From Chersky-840 sp963764205 (GTDB lineage: Bacteria; Actinomycetota; Acidimicrobiia; Acidimicrobiales; UBA8190), in contig CAVXRN010000006.1 of assembly GCA_963764205.1 (NCBI GenBank), positions 62,001 to 126,000 of the forward strand: a stretch of DNA of 64,000 nucleotides, given 5' to 3'. Position 1 is the stretch's first letter, and every line of letters begins with the position of its first letter. Made by a program: the position numbers and the translations under genes. Below the pieces are notes generated by a model that did no database searches, was not told the DNA's origin, and was given only the letters and a program-made list of their open reading frames with translations. Below are positions 52,920 to 62,042 of the stretch, piece after piece.

Positions 52920-53855
52920 TCACGGAGCGAGCTCGAGCGAGGCTCGATCCCAACGCGCCAGTTCTGCGGCGGCCTCGTACGTGGACTCGAGGAACGAGAG
53001 CAGAAGCAACTCCGGGTGCTCGGCGGTGCGGACCGTAGCGTAGGGAAGTACGAACTCACCCAAGCTCTCGTCGTAGTGCGCAGCCTCAGGCCTGATGGGC
53101 CACGCTTCGAAGCCGTCGGGCTTGGGATAGGCGTAGGAGTAGAACGACCCTTCCGCACTGCCGCCCGGCCAGAACCCACAACTACTGACCTCGTGGCTGT
53201 AGGCCCGCGCCATGACCCAATCGGCACAATTGGGAATGCCACCGGGGTGTTTCGGTGCCGTGCGTCCGGAGAAGCGGGTCAACGCCAGATCCGCCGCTCC
53301 CCAGAAGAAATGGATCGGGCTCACCTTGCCTACGAATTGCCCGCGAAAACGCTCCATGACCCGGTGGATCTGCACCAGGGCGAGCCAGAAACGGTGCAGG
53401 GCGGCCGCGTCGTAGGCACGATGCTTCTGGTCGTCCGCGAAAGGGATGGCCTCGGCCACTTCAACGGGGCGCGCCAGGATCGTGACCCGAACCCCGAGGT
53501 CGCCGAGCGCTGCCATGGTGGCCTCGTAGAAACTGGCGACCGATCGCGGCTCCAAGGCGACGAGACTTCGGCGCCCGTCGGACAGCCGGATGTCCAGGAC
53601 GTGCTCGATGAAGTCGAACTCGATCTCGAGGCCCGTCGTGTCCGCGTGCATGAGCGACGTCGTCAGTCCACGCGTGGAGACGTAGAACGGCACCTGCCAC
53701 CAGTGGTTGACCATCGGCTCCAAAGCCAAACGGACCTTGCCGACAATCTGACTCCACATGTGGAAGGTCGCGAGGGTGTCCTCCCAGTCGGACAGGGTCA
53801 GCTCGGGCCAGACGCCCGGCGGGGGCGTGCCCGACGGCGGCGTGCTCGTTGTCAC
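52920..53855 (-). CDS. DUF5996-family protein
   Basis: A 311-residue soluble protein, GTG start. WPELTLSDWEDTLATFHMWSQIVGKVRLALEP near 15-46 and HWWQVPFYVSTRGLTTSLM are the family's hallmarks; IHFFWGAADLALTRFSGR and CGFWPGGSAEGSFYSYAYPKP follow. It is found widely in bacteria and has no known function; conserved Trp, His and Glu could form an enzyme site. Tail-to-tail with the DyP gene, ten bases apart. Confidence 0.82.
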   Translation of the reverse strand: MTTSTPPSGTPPPGVWPELTLSDWEDTLATFHMWSQIVGKVRLALEPMVNHWWQVPFYVSTRGLTTSLMHADTTGLEIEFDFIEHVLDIRLSDGRRSLVALEPRSVASFYEATMAALGDLGVRVTILARPVEVAEAIPFADDQKHRAYDAAALHRFWLALVQIHRVMERFRGQFVGKVSPIHFFWGAADLALTRFSGRTAPKHPGGIPNCADWVMARAYSHEVSSCGFWPGGSAEGSFYSYAYPKPDGFEAWPIRPEAAHYDESLGEFVLPYATVRTAEHPELLLLSFLESTYEAAAELARWDRASLELAP

Positions 53856-53867
53856 CGGGAGCGAATC

Positions 53868-54773
53868 CTACTCATGCTCCGCCGACGGTGAATGCGACGT
53901 ACGTTCGGGTAGGAGGAGCAACCCCCCGGCAAGGAAGCAGAGCGCACCGACGAACGTGCCGAGGTTGGTGAGTGCCACGCTCCGAAGCGCGCCGTTCGGT
54001 TGCACTTTCGAAGCGACGGCGGAAACACCGAATGCAACAGAACCGACCAGGTTGAGCAGCCCGATCCACCACGAGATGACACGTGGCTGCCATGCCCAGG
54101 CCCCATGGCACACTTCGGCCCACGCCAAAAAGCTGGCTACCAGGAAGCACACCGAGCCGAGCGCGTCGGGACGCCAGACCGTGTGGTTGCTGTTCGTGGT
54201 TCCGGCGAGACCCGTGGACAGAGCCCGTCCCGTGCTCAAGTTGAAGAAGAGGGTTCCCAACAGTTGAATGGCCGTGGCCCACCAGTCGATGCGATCGGGT
54301 TGGTACACGCGGCGCTTGTCTGCCCCTCGGCGACCTGGAGTCGACACGACCTGGCAGTACTGCAGGAACGCCGCGCTCGTGAAGAAGATCGAGCCCACGA
54401 AGTACGTCAGGTTGTCGTAGCCGGTGCCGACGGCCACCGCGTAGGGCGGGAAGGATCCCAGGGCGAACGCGAGCGAGCCGACGGCGAACAGGACCCCGAT
54501 CCACCAGCCGACGGAGTTCGGGGCCCACCAGGTCGACGAGTGGCCCCGGGCCCAGTGCTTTCGACGCCAGCGTGACTCCCACACCACGACGGTTCCGTCC
54601 GGCCCCTGTGTGACCTCCTTGGTCACGAACGGGCCGAACCCACGCGACTCCAGGCTGGTCGACGCCCCGGGTGAGCCCCCACCCCTGTTCGGGGTCACGT
54701 TCGCCAACGGGCACCACGACCAGGATGAGCCATGCCGCGCCATCATGGGTCTGCTCACCGAGCGCGTCGTCAC
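53868..54773 (-). CDS. hypothetical multi-helix membrane protein
   Basis: A 301-residue frame; the first about 60 residues are polar and the true start could be further in. The rest holds six helices in two similar halves: WWIGVLFAVGSLAFALGSFP and WWIGLLNLVGSVAFGVSAVA; FFTSAAFLQYCQVV and LGTFVGALCFLAGGLLLL. The internal duplication suggests a YrhK-like or similar small-helix repeat protein. Function unknown. Ends 12 bases before the DUF5996 start (same strand) and is divergent from gadB. Confidence 0.65.
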   Translation of the reverse strand: MTTRSVSRPMMARHGSSWSWCPLANVTPNRGGGSPGASTSLESRGFGPFVTKEVTQGPDGTVVVWESRWRRKHWARGHSSTWWAPNSVGWWIGVLFAVGSLAFALGSFPPYAVAVGTGYDNLTYFVGSIFFTSAAFLQYCQVVSTPGRRGADKRRVYQPDRIDWWATAIQLLGTLFFNLSTGRALSTGLAGTTNSNHTVWRPDALGSVCFLVASFLAWAEVCHGAWAWQPRVISWWIGLLNLVGSVAFGVSAVASKVQPNGALRSVALTNLGTFVGALCFLAGGLLLLPERTSHSPSAEHE

Positions 54774-54843
54774 CCCGTTTAGGTGAGGCGGAGGCGCAGG
54801 CCAGTGGTCAAGCTGGCAAGGCCCTCAGGAAGGACCTCCGGCT

Positions 54844-56241
54844 ATGCCCCTGCACGAACACCAATCGACACGCGATGGATACCTGAGCTCTGTCTACTCG
54901 GGTGAGGACCTTCGCACGGCGCTTCACGCCAATCATTTTCCGTCGGACCAGATGCGGGCCGAAGATGCCTTTCAGGCCATCTCGGACGAGCTCCTGCTCG
55001 ACGGGAACGCGCGCCAGAACCTGGCCACGTTCTGCCAGACGTGGGAGGAGGACCAAGTCCACCGGTTGATGGACATCTCGATCAACAAGAACCTGATCGA
55101 CAAGGACGAGTACCCCAAGACCGCCGAGATCGAGAGGCGTTGCGTCCAGATGCTGGCCGATCTGTGGAACGCTCCCGACGAAGGTGGAGCGATCGGCTGC
55201 TCGGCCATCGGCTCGTCCGAGGCGTGCATGCTCGGAGGGATGGCGGCCAAGTGGCGTTGGCGGGCCAAGCGGCAGGCCGAGGGCAAGCCGTTCGACAAAC
55301 CCAACATGGTGTGTGGGCCGGTCCAGGTGGTCTGGCACAAATTCGCCAAGTACTGGGAAATCGAGATGCGGGAGATCCCGATGTCGCCGGGGCGGTACTG
55401 CATGGACGCTGAGCAGATGCTGGCCCAAGTCGACGAGAACACGATCATGGTCGTCCCCACGTTCGGGGTGACGTACACCGGTGCCTACGAGGACGTCCAG
55501 GAGTTGTCGAAGGCCCTGGACCAACTCCAGGCCGACACGGGCCTCGACGTCGACATCCACGTCGACGGGGCGTCGGGTGCATTCCTTGCCCCGTTCTGTG
55601 CCCCCGAGGTGGTGTGGGACTTCCGCATTCCGCGGGTGAAGTCGATCTCCACCTCGGGGCACAAGTTCGGGCTTGCTCCCCTCGGAGTCGGGTGGGTGTT
55701 GTGGCGGCACGCGAAGGAGCTGCCCGAGGATCTCATCTTTCACGTCACCTACCTCGGCGGGGACATGCCGTGTTTCCAAGTCAACTTTTCGCGGCCGGCG
55801 GGCCAGATCGTGGCCCAGTACTACAACTTCATCAGGCTGGGACGGGACGGCTACCGCGAGGTCCACGACTGCTGCTACGAGACCGGTCAGTACCTCGCGG
55901 GCGAGATCGTCAAACTCGGGCCTTTCGAGCTGCTGTGCGACTCCACCCCCCAGAACGGGATCCCGACGGTGACGTGGCGGATCCGCGAAGGCGAGGACCC
56001 CGGGTACACCCTCTATGACATCGCCGACCGGCTACGGGTGAGGGGTTGGCAGGTGCCGGCCTACCCCTTGACCGGATCCGTTGCCGACGTCTCGGTCCAG
56101 CGCATCCTGGTTCGCCAAGCAGTGAGTCAGGACCTCGCGTCGATTCTCCTCGGCGACATCAAGGACTCGATCGCACACTTCGATCGACACCCGGTGTCGG
56201 TCTCGATGACCAGCAAGGAGTCCGGCGGCTTCAGCCACTAG
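54844..56241 (+). CDS. gadB: glutamate decarboxylase
   Basis: A 465-residue PLP enzyme; AAGGA nine bases upstream supports the ATG. PLP contacts: GSSEACMLGG at 123-132, HVDGASGAF with Asp241, and the Schiff-base Lys274 in SISTSGHKFGLAPLG. N-terminal HANHFPSDQMRAEDAFQ and the terminal His465 parallel E. coli GadB, where the penultimate His closes the active site at neutral pH. Converts glutamate to GABA and CO2, consuming a proton. No GadC antiporter is adjacent; a ClC channel gene follows 150 bp later. Confidence 0.93.
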   Translation: MPLHEHQSTRDGYLSSVYSGEDLRTALHANHFPSDQMRAEDAFQAISDELLLDGNARQNLATFCQTWEEDQVHRLMDISINKNLIDKDEYPKTAEIERRCVQMLADLWNAPDEGGAIGCSAIGSSEACMLGGMAAKWRWRAKRQAEGKPFDKPNMVCGPVQVVWHKFAKYWEIEMREIPMSPGRYCMDAEQMLAQVDENTIMVVPTFGVTYTGAYEDVQELSKALDQLQADTGLDVDIHVDGASGAFLAPFCAPEVVWDFRIPRVKSISTSGHKFGLAPLGVGWVLWRHAKELPEDLIFHVTYLGGDMPCFQVNFSRPAGQIVAQYYNFIRLGRDGYREVHDCCYETGQYLAGEIVKLGPFELLCDSTPQNGIPTVTWRIREGEDPGYTLYDIADRLRVRGWQVPAYPLTGSVADVSVQRILVRQAVSQDLASILLGDIKDSIAHFDRHPVSVSMTSKESGGFSH

Positions 56242-56391
56242 TAACCTCGGCGTTCGCATGGTGGGTCGGTGACTTCGGTGTGGCACCTCTGATGAGGGAG
56301 GAAGGGTGACGCACTCGGGGAGGTCCGGCTCATCACGAACTGGAGAATCGGCGACGCGCACCGCGAGATCCCAAACCGGAGCCGGGGCCCG

Positions 56392-57726
56392 ATGACATCG
56401 CCGGCCGGCGCGGCACCGGCTCCTGCCGCTAATCCCGTCGAGCTCCTCCGGTCCCGCAATTACCTCGTTCTCCTGGTGCTCGGTTCCCTGGTAGGGGTCG
56501 TCGTGGCCTTCGTTGCGTATTTCATCTTGAAGTTCGTCGCCGTGGCACAAAACTTCGTCTTCGCCACGCTCCCCAAGGACTGCGGCTTTCACTCGGCACC
56601 GGTGTGGTGGCCGATCCTGCCCCTGGCGCTGAGCGGCCTCTTGGTAGGTCTTTCACTTCAGTATCTCCCCGGGACAGGCGGCCACAAGCCGGCGGAAGGT
56701 TTCAAGGCCGGCGGGGCCGTCGCACCGATCGACCTCCCGGGGATCGTCGTGGCCTCCTTGGCCACCCTCTGTCTCGGAGCGGTCCTCGGCCCCGAGGCTC
56801 CGCTGATCGCCATCGGCAGCGGGCTCGGTGTGCTGGCGGTGCACCTGGTCAAGAAGGATGCGCCCCCGATGGCGGCCGCAGTGATCGGGGGCGCCGGCAG
56901 CTTTGCCGCCATCTCGACCCTGCTCGGCTCGCCCATCGTGGGCGCCTTCTTGTTGATGGAGGCATCAGGCCTCGGTGGCCCGCTTCTCGGTGTGGTCCTG
57001 GTCCCCGGGTTGCTCGCCGCGGGCATCGGATCCCTCATCTTCATCGGACTGGACCATTGGACCGGTTACGGGACGTTCTCGTTGAGCATTGGGTCCATCC
57101 CGCCTTTCGCGAGCCCGACACTCGCCGAGTTCTTCTGGGCCTTCGGCATCGGCATCGTCGCCGCCGTCATAGGTGCGGTGATCAAACGGGGCGGGTTGAA
57201 GCTCCAGCCTTTGGTCGAGCGGCGGAAGATCCTTCTCACCCCTTTGGTGGGTCTGATGGTTGCCGCGTTGGCGATCATCTTCGCTGAGGGGACCGGCAAG
57301 CCGTCATCCTTCGTGCTTTTCTCCGGGCAGAGCGCACTCCCGGATCTCGTACAGCACGCGGCCACGTGGACGGCCGGGGCACTGGTGGTGCTGCTCCTGT
57401 GCAAGGGGACTGCCTACAGCCTGTCTCTCAGTGGCTTTCGAGGAGGCCCGGTCTTCCCCGGCATGTTCATCGGCGCCGCGCTCGGGATCGCGCTGTCCCA
57501 TCTCCCCGGCCTGCCCATGATCGCCGGGGTCGGTATGGGCATCGGGGCGACCAGCGTCGCAATGTTGGGCCTCCCGCTGGTCTCGGTTCTCCTCCCCTCG
57601 CTCCTGTTGAGCTCCGACAGCGTGAGCCTGATGCCTCTGATCATCACGGCGACGGTGGTGTCGTACGTGGTGTCTGCGCGACTCGCACCCGCGCCGACCC
57701 CCGCCGAGACCGCCCCCGCATCCTGA
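56392..57726 (+). CDS. ClC-family chloride channel or Cl-/H+ antiporter
   Basis: A 444-residue protein of about ten to twelve helices. GTGGHKP at 94-100 corresponds to the GSGIP anion site in divergent form; LGAVLGPEAPLIAIGSG has the gating Glu135; FRGGPVFPGMFIGAALG is the second conserved ClC motif. Glu in LLMEASG lies at about the position of the proton-path Glu of CLC-ec1. In E. coli, ClC supports glutamate-dependent acid resistance by charge compensation; the gene follows gadB here, suggesting the same role. No CBS domains. Start after a region with no clear ribosome site. Confidence 0.87.
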   Translation: MTSPAGAAPAPAANPVELLRSRNYLVLLVLGSLVGVVVAFVAYFILKFVAVAQNFVFATLPKDCGFHSAPVWWPILPLALSGLLVGLSLQYLPGTGGHKPAEGFKAGGAVAPIDLPGIVVASLATLCLGAVLGPEAPLIAIGSGLGVLAVHLVKKDAPPMAAAVIGGAGSFAAISTLLGSPIVGAFLLMEASGLGGPLLGVVLVPGLLAAGIGSLIFIGLDHWTGYGTFSLSIGSIPPFASPTLAEFFWAFGIGIVAAVIGAVIKRGGLKLQPLVERRKILLTPLVGLMVAALAIIFAEGTGKPSSFVLFSGQSALPDLVQHAATWTAGALVVLLLCKGTAYSLSLSGFRGGPVFPGMFIGAALGIALSHLPGLPMIAGVGMGIGATSVAMLGLPLVSVLLPSLLLSSDSVSLMPLIITATVVSYVVSARLAPAPTPAETAPAS

Positions 57727-57779
57727 TCCTGATCAGAGGGCGACAGGCGTCCGCATGTGAGAGGCTTCTGGGCGTGGGT

Positions 57780-58238
57780 ATGACCTTTGTCGTCTGCACC
57801 GATGGCTCGGACCTCGCCCTCGAAGCCGCCACCATCGGACTGTCCCTGCTCCGACAGGCGGACGCGGTGGTGGTCGCAACCGTCGTCGACGACCTCGATT
57901 TCGTGGACGACTCCACCGGCCACGCGGGCCCGTCGATGACCGATGAAGAATTGGACGTGCGCTACAGCGAGGCACGAACCCACGGTGAGGCGGCCGTCGA
58001 GCAAGTGGCAGCAGCGCTCGGCTCCAGCGGTGTTCCACGAGCCACTGTCGAAACTCTCGTCCTGGCCGGAAGCCCTGGCCGCTCGCTGTGCGAGTTGGCC
58101 TCCGAACGACACGCGGACGCGATCGTCGTGGGCTCGCGAGGGCGAGGCGGGCTCAAGCGTGCGCTACTGGGCTCGGTCTCGGACTACATCATCAGAAATG
58201 CACCCTGCTCGGTCATCGTGACCCGGGCCACGAACTGA
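57780..58238 (+). CDS. universal stress protein (UspA family)
   Basis: A 152-residue single-domain protein starting TFVVCTDGSDLALEAA (GTG 57774 is an alternative start). The ATP-binding motif GSRGRGGLKRALLGSVSDYIIRNAPCSVIVT is of the G-x2-G-x9-G-(S/T) type. Typical members bind ATP and respond to starvation, hypoxia or acid stress. Located 53 bp after the ClC gene and possibly read with it. Confidence 0.9.
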   Translation: MTFVVCTDGSDLALEAATIGLSLLRQADAVVVATVVDDLDFVDDSTGHAGPSMTDEELDVRYSEARTHGEAAVEQVAAALGSSGVPRATVETLVLAGSPGRSLCELASERHADAIVVGSRGRGGLKRALLGSVSDYIIRNAPCSVIVTRATN

Positions 58239-58618
58239 TCGGGAGGATCAGGCCGGCACTGGCGGGCGAAGGCCGTCCTGGATCATGACGAGAAGGCTCC
58301 GGCTGCCCCCACGTCCTGTTCGCTCTCGTCCTGCTCGGCCGTCGGGTCGGGGACCTCACTGGTGACGTTGACGACCGCCTCGTTGGGCAAGGGTGGAGCC
58401 GCGTCGTGGCGGGGCACTCGCAACTCGGCGCCACCGCGTCCACGGTCAGGGGTTCGAGCGGGAGCACCCTCAGCCGGTCGCGCAGAACGCCCTGGTAGCG
58501 ACCGTGGTCCCGGGTGTGCACCCCCGGGTCGGGACCTCGACCCAGGGGCCCTCGCCCCGCCTGTTCGCTCAGACCGAGGGGATCGATGCCTGTCCGTCCT
58601 CCCCACGTTTGATCCAGA
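58239..58618. other. 380-bp intergenic stretch
   Basis: Between the universal stress protein and the YihY-like gene. Several open frames cross it on both strands but are arginine/proline/serine-rich and show no family resemblance. Holds the promoter of the downstream gene; no RNA or repeat recognised. Confidence 0.5.
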
Positions 58619-59662
58619 ATGAGCGCCGTGACCGCCGAGGAAGCTGAGATCGGCGCCAAGGGGGACGGGCACGCCGTCGATGCGGGCGCCGCAGTGGGCC
58701 CGGTCGCTCGGCTGGTCGAATGGGCCCAAGTCACACAACGTCGCGTCGCCGCCTGGCTCGAAGAGACGCGTCCGCGCAACAGCGTGCTCGACGTCCTGGT
58801 CCTCACCTGGGGGCGCGATGCGCAAGCGGGAGGCGTCATTCTCTCGGGCGCGTTGGCGTTCCGATTCTTTCTGTTCCTGGTTCCCTACACCGTCTTCCTC
58901 CTGACGGCCGTCGGCGCCGTATCGCGCGCCATCACGGGGTCTTCAATTCGGGTGTCGCACTTGGTCGGTGTCACCGGACTCCTCGCCAAGGGCGTCCAGA
59001 ACACCAAGACGGTCTCAGGACCGGGACTTGCCTTTCTGCTCTTCATCACGCTGTACGCGACGATCAGCGGCTCACGCGTCTTCGTGAGAGTCCTCGCAGG
59101 GGTCCATACCCTGGTGTGGCGTGAGCCCCGCAGGACCAAGATGGGACTCAAAGGGACCTTCGCCTTTATCGGCATCATGTTCTTTCTGACGTCACTCTTT
59201 GCCGGTCTGTCGAGACTCCGTGAAGTGGCACTGGGCCTGGGACTGATCATCACGTTGGGATCGATCGTCGTCCCGTTCTTGATCGCATGGTGGGCCATGG
59301 GCAAGCTCCCCCACGGTGACGCTCCGATCTGGGCTCTCCTCCCCGGCGCGGCACTCTTCGCCGTCGGGATCGAAGTGGTCGTCGCGGTGACGACGCTCTT
59401 CGGGTCCACGCTCATCACGCGCAAGTCTCACGACTACGGCGTGATCGGCATCGCGCTCACGGTCCTGCTCCTCGCCTTCATCATGGGCAGGCTCGTCGTC
59501 GGAGCGGCGACACTCAACGCCACGTTATGGGAACGCCGAAGCGAGCGTGTGGCCGCCGGGGCAGGGCTCTCTTCGAGCCCACCAGAAGCCCAGCCTGGCC
59601 AGCGCACGCGCTGGGCGGCGTTCAGACGATGGGTCCGCGATGCGAGCGGCCTGTTCCGTTGA
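58619..59662 (+). CDS. YihY/BrkB-family membrane protein
   Basis: A 347-residue protein with an acidic N-terminus of about 65 residues and six helices: GGVILSGALAFRFFLFLVPY (residues about 72-91), TLYATISGSRVFVRVLAGVHTLVW, FAFIGIMFFLTSLFAGL, LITLGSIVVPFLIAWWAMGKLPH, IWALLPGAALFAVGIEVVVAV and VIGIALTVLLLAFIMGRLVV. The first and the KLPH segments are family landmarks. Function of the family is not settled (formerly called RNase BN/BrkB). Terminates in a proline/arginine-rich tail. Confidence 0.85.
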   Translation: MSAVTAEEAEIGAKGDGHAVDAGAAVGPVARLVEWAQVTQRRVAAWLEETRPRNSVLDVLVLTWGRDAQAGGVILSGALAFRFFLFLVPYTVFLLTAVGAVSRAITGSSIRVSHLVGVTGLLAKGVQNTKTVSGPGLAFLLFITLYATISGSRVFVRVLAGVHTLVWREPRRTKMGLKGTFAFIGIMFFLTSLFAGLSRLREVALGLGLIITLGSIVVPFLIAWWAMGKLPHGDAPIWALLPGAALFAVGIEVVVAVTTLFGSTLITRKSHDYGVIGIALTVLLLAFIMGRLVVGAATLNATLWERRSERVAAGAGLSSSPPEAQPGQRTRWAAFRRWVRDASGLFR

Positions 59663-59719
59663 CGAGCGAGGGGAACTGCCTCTGCGGTAGATCCACGGGA
59701 CGCGGAGCGTCGGAAGTCT

Positions 59720-59725
59720 TAGAAT
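59720..59725 (+). promoter_or_regulatory. -10 hexamer TAGAAT six bases before an ATG
   Basis: TAGAAT is followed by TCCAAG and ATG 59732. No ribosome site exists, so the mRNA is probably leaderless. Confidence 0.5.
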
Positions 59726-59731
59726 TCCAAG

Positions 59732-60388
59732 ATGGAGGGTGAGAACTCACCTCGTGGTGAGAAGCGTTGGCCGATGGCCGTCACCTTGGTCGTGGCGATG
59801 GCAATGCCTTTTCTCCTCCCGAGCCGATTCAGCCTCGTCCCGCAGTGGATCATTCCTGTCGTCGAGGCATGCTTGCTCGTTGCGCTGATCGTCGCTGACC
59901 CGGGCCGCATCGACCGTCGATCAAGGGCTGCGCGCGCGATCTCGATCGGGCTGGTCGTCCTGCTGGTCATCGGTGCCGGAACGGTGACAGCACGACTCGT
60001 CGTCGACCTGATCCACGGTGGTCCAGAGACGAACTCACCGGGGCCGCTCTTGCGGATCGGCTTTCTGGTCTGGCTCTACACCATCATCAGCTTTTCCTTC
60101 CTCTACTGGACGCTCGACGGCGGCGGTCCCGAAGCGCGCGCCGTCTCCGAGCCAGAATTCCCCGACCTCGCGTTTCCAGAGCACCTGAACCCGTCCGTGA
60201 GGCCCCCGGGATGGCGGCCGGAGTTCTTCGACTACCTCTACCTCGGCTTTACGAATTCCACGGCATTCAGCCCCACCGATGTGATGCCGCTCAGGCATTG
60301 GGTCAAGTTTGCGATGGCTCTGCAGGCAGCCGCCTCTCTCCTCGTGTTGGGACTCGTCATCGCCCGGGCCGTGAACATCTTGAAGTAG
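59732..60388 (+). CDS. DUF1345-like membrane protein
   Basis: A 218-residue protein with five to six helices and the C-terminal pattern FDYLYLGFTNSTAFSPTDVMPLRHWVKFAMALQ, followed by LVLGLVIARAVNILK. This Asn/Thr/Ser-rich half-helix before TDVMPL is typical of DUF1345-type and pore-like proteins, which resemble one-domain K+ channels; the ion role is inference. Between the YihY-like and the coiled-coil membrane genes, all co-directional. Confidence 0.78.
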   Translation: MEGENSPRGEKRWPMAVTLVVAMAMPFLLPSRFSLVPQWIIPVVEACLLVALIVADPGRIDRRSRAARAISIGLVVLLVIGAGTVTARLVVDLIHGGPETNSPGPLLRIGFLVWLYTIISFSFLYWTLDGGGPEARAVSEPEFPDLAFPEHLNPSVRPPGWRPEFFDYLYLGFTNSTAFSPTDVMPLRHWVKFAMALQAAASLLVLGLVIARAVNILK

Positions 60389-60575
60389 CAGCGCGGGCTC
60401 TCGAAGGGGCCCTCACCCGGTCTGGGTGAGGACAGTGTCGATCCCGGAGCGGAACATGGGGTGCCCAAGTCTTGCGTCGAGAAAGCGGATCAGTGATGGC
60501 TGATGTAGCGTCGTCCCTCGCCATCACCAGCAGGCTCGTTCAGCCTGTCCCACCCACTGCGGCGATAGGGCTTAC

Positions 60576-61994
60576 ATGAGTGCTCGGCCCAACTCGGATC
60601 CCCCCTCCGACGAAGGCGCTGACACCCAGATCGAGCTCGCTCAGACCGAGACCGAGCTCGCTCAGGTCCAGGCCGAGCGCGACGCCTTGGAAGCAAAGCT
60701 GGCACGCATGACCTCCGCCCGCCGAAGGCGACTGCGCGCGGCGCCCGTCGGGCTGCTGGCGGCACTGTCGTGCCTACTCGTGGTGATCTCGGCCCATGTG
60801 GTGTGGGTACACAGGACCTTGCTCAACACCGACGAGTTCGTCGGCACGGTCGGGCCGGTCTTCAGCCAGCCCGGCGTGGACTCAGCTGTGGCCACCCGAG
60901 TCACGGATCAGCTGTTCGTACAACTCGACGTCCAGGACCGGCTGCGCAATGCGCTTCCTCCCAAGGTCAGCTTTGCAGCAGTCCCGATCAGCAATGCCAC
61001 CGAGGGCTTCGTCGCGGGCCAGCTGACGAAGGTCTTTGCTTCCCCTCAATTCCAGACTCTCTGGACTGCGACGTTGCGGACGACGCACCAACAGGTCGTG
61101 GCGGTGCTGCGCGGACAGAACACGAAGATCCTGTCCACCTCCAATGGCTTCATCATCGTCAACACCGTGCCTCTCGTGAATCAGGCTCTGGAAAGGGTGT
61201 CAGGTCTGGCCTCCAACCTGACCGGGAAGCATGTGACCCTCCCCACGATCACGTCCATCGACCCTCCCCAGAAGGCGGTCGACAAACTTTCCGCTGCGCT
61301 GGGTGTGCAGCTACCGAACAACTTCGGCCAGATCACGCTGATTCGATCGAAGAACCTGGCGACCGTCCAAGAAGGGGTGAAGGACTTCGACCGCTTGGCA
61401 ATCGCTCTCCCCCTGATCACCATTGCGATCATCGCTCTCGCCTTGTGGCTGTCACGCGCCCGCCGTAGGACGCTGATCCAGATCGTGGTGGGGTCATCGC
61501 TCCTCTTGATCGTGGCTCGACGCGTCGTCCTCCACACCGAGGGCACGATCGCGAGTCATGCTCGCAACCCCCAAGTCGCCCAGAGCGTCCTCAACGAGCT
61601 GTTGCACGGACTTTTCGTGTTGACGGCGTCACTTCTGTGGATCGCTCTCGGGATTCTCGTGGTGGCCTTGTTGACCGGCCCATACCGTTGGGCTGTGGCA
61701 TTGCGTTCATTCGTGACTCGGACGCTGCATCAGGTGGGCCACCAACTGACGGGCGAGCGGCGGGCCCTGCTCGTCACCTGGATGGCATCGCATGCCAACA
61801 CCCTTCAGATCGCCGGCGCGGTCGTGGCCGGAATCCTGTTTCTCATCGTCAGTGTCTCGTGGTTGAGCTTCCTGATCATCGGAGCTCTGCTCGCCGCGTA
61901 CGAGGTGTTCTTGCAACGGATCAAGCCGACCTCACCCGATGAACCGTCGCCACCACCCGACCCTGACTCCACCCTGGCCGATCTCCATTCATGA
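60576..61994 (+). CDS. conserved actinobacterial membrane protein with N-terminal coiled coil
   Basis: A 472-residue protein. Residues about 18-48 (TQIELAQTETELAQVQAERDAL then EAKLARM) form a coiled coil, followed by helix 1 at 55-77, an external segment of about 200 residues (TDEFVGTVGPVFSQPGVDSAVATRVTDQL...), and four helices at about 270-290, 302-320, 345-370 and 410-440. The exported domain has the repeated-looking FAAVPISNATEGFV/FIIVNTVPLVNQAL pattern common to large predicted actinobacterial integral membrane proteins of unknown role. Single gene. Confidence 0.75.
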   Translation: MSARPNSDPPSDEGADTQIELAQTETELAQVQAERDALEAKLARMTSARRRRLRAAPVGLLAALSCLLVVISAHVVWVHRTLLNTDEFVGTVGPVFSQPGVDSAVATRVTDQLFVQLDVQDRLRNALPPKVSFAAVPISNATEGFVAGQLTKVFASPQFQTLWTATLRTTHQQVVAVLRGQNTKILSTSNGFIIVNTVPLVNQALERVSGLASNLTGKHVTLPTITSIDPPQKAVDKLSAALGVQLPNNFGQITLIRSKNLATVQEGVKDFDRLAIALPLITIAIIALALWLSRARRRTLIQIVVGSSLLLIVARRVVLHTEGTIASHARNPQVAQSVLNELLHGLFVLTASLLWIALGILVVALLTGPYRWAVALRSFVTRTLHQVGHQLTGERRALLVTWMASHANTLQIAGAVVAGILFLIVSVSWLSFLIIGALLAAYEVFLQRIKPTSPDEPSPPPDPDSTLADLHS

Positions 61995-62042
61995 ATCACC
62001 GCACGCGTCCGACACGACCCGCCGAGTTCTGAGAGAGGCCGG

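Noticed and set aside
57366..57779. Upstream extension of the universal stress protein frame
   Set aside because: It lies inside the ClC coding region in another frame and is Arg/Gly-rich; the Usp fold begins at TFVVCTDGSD.
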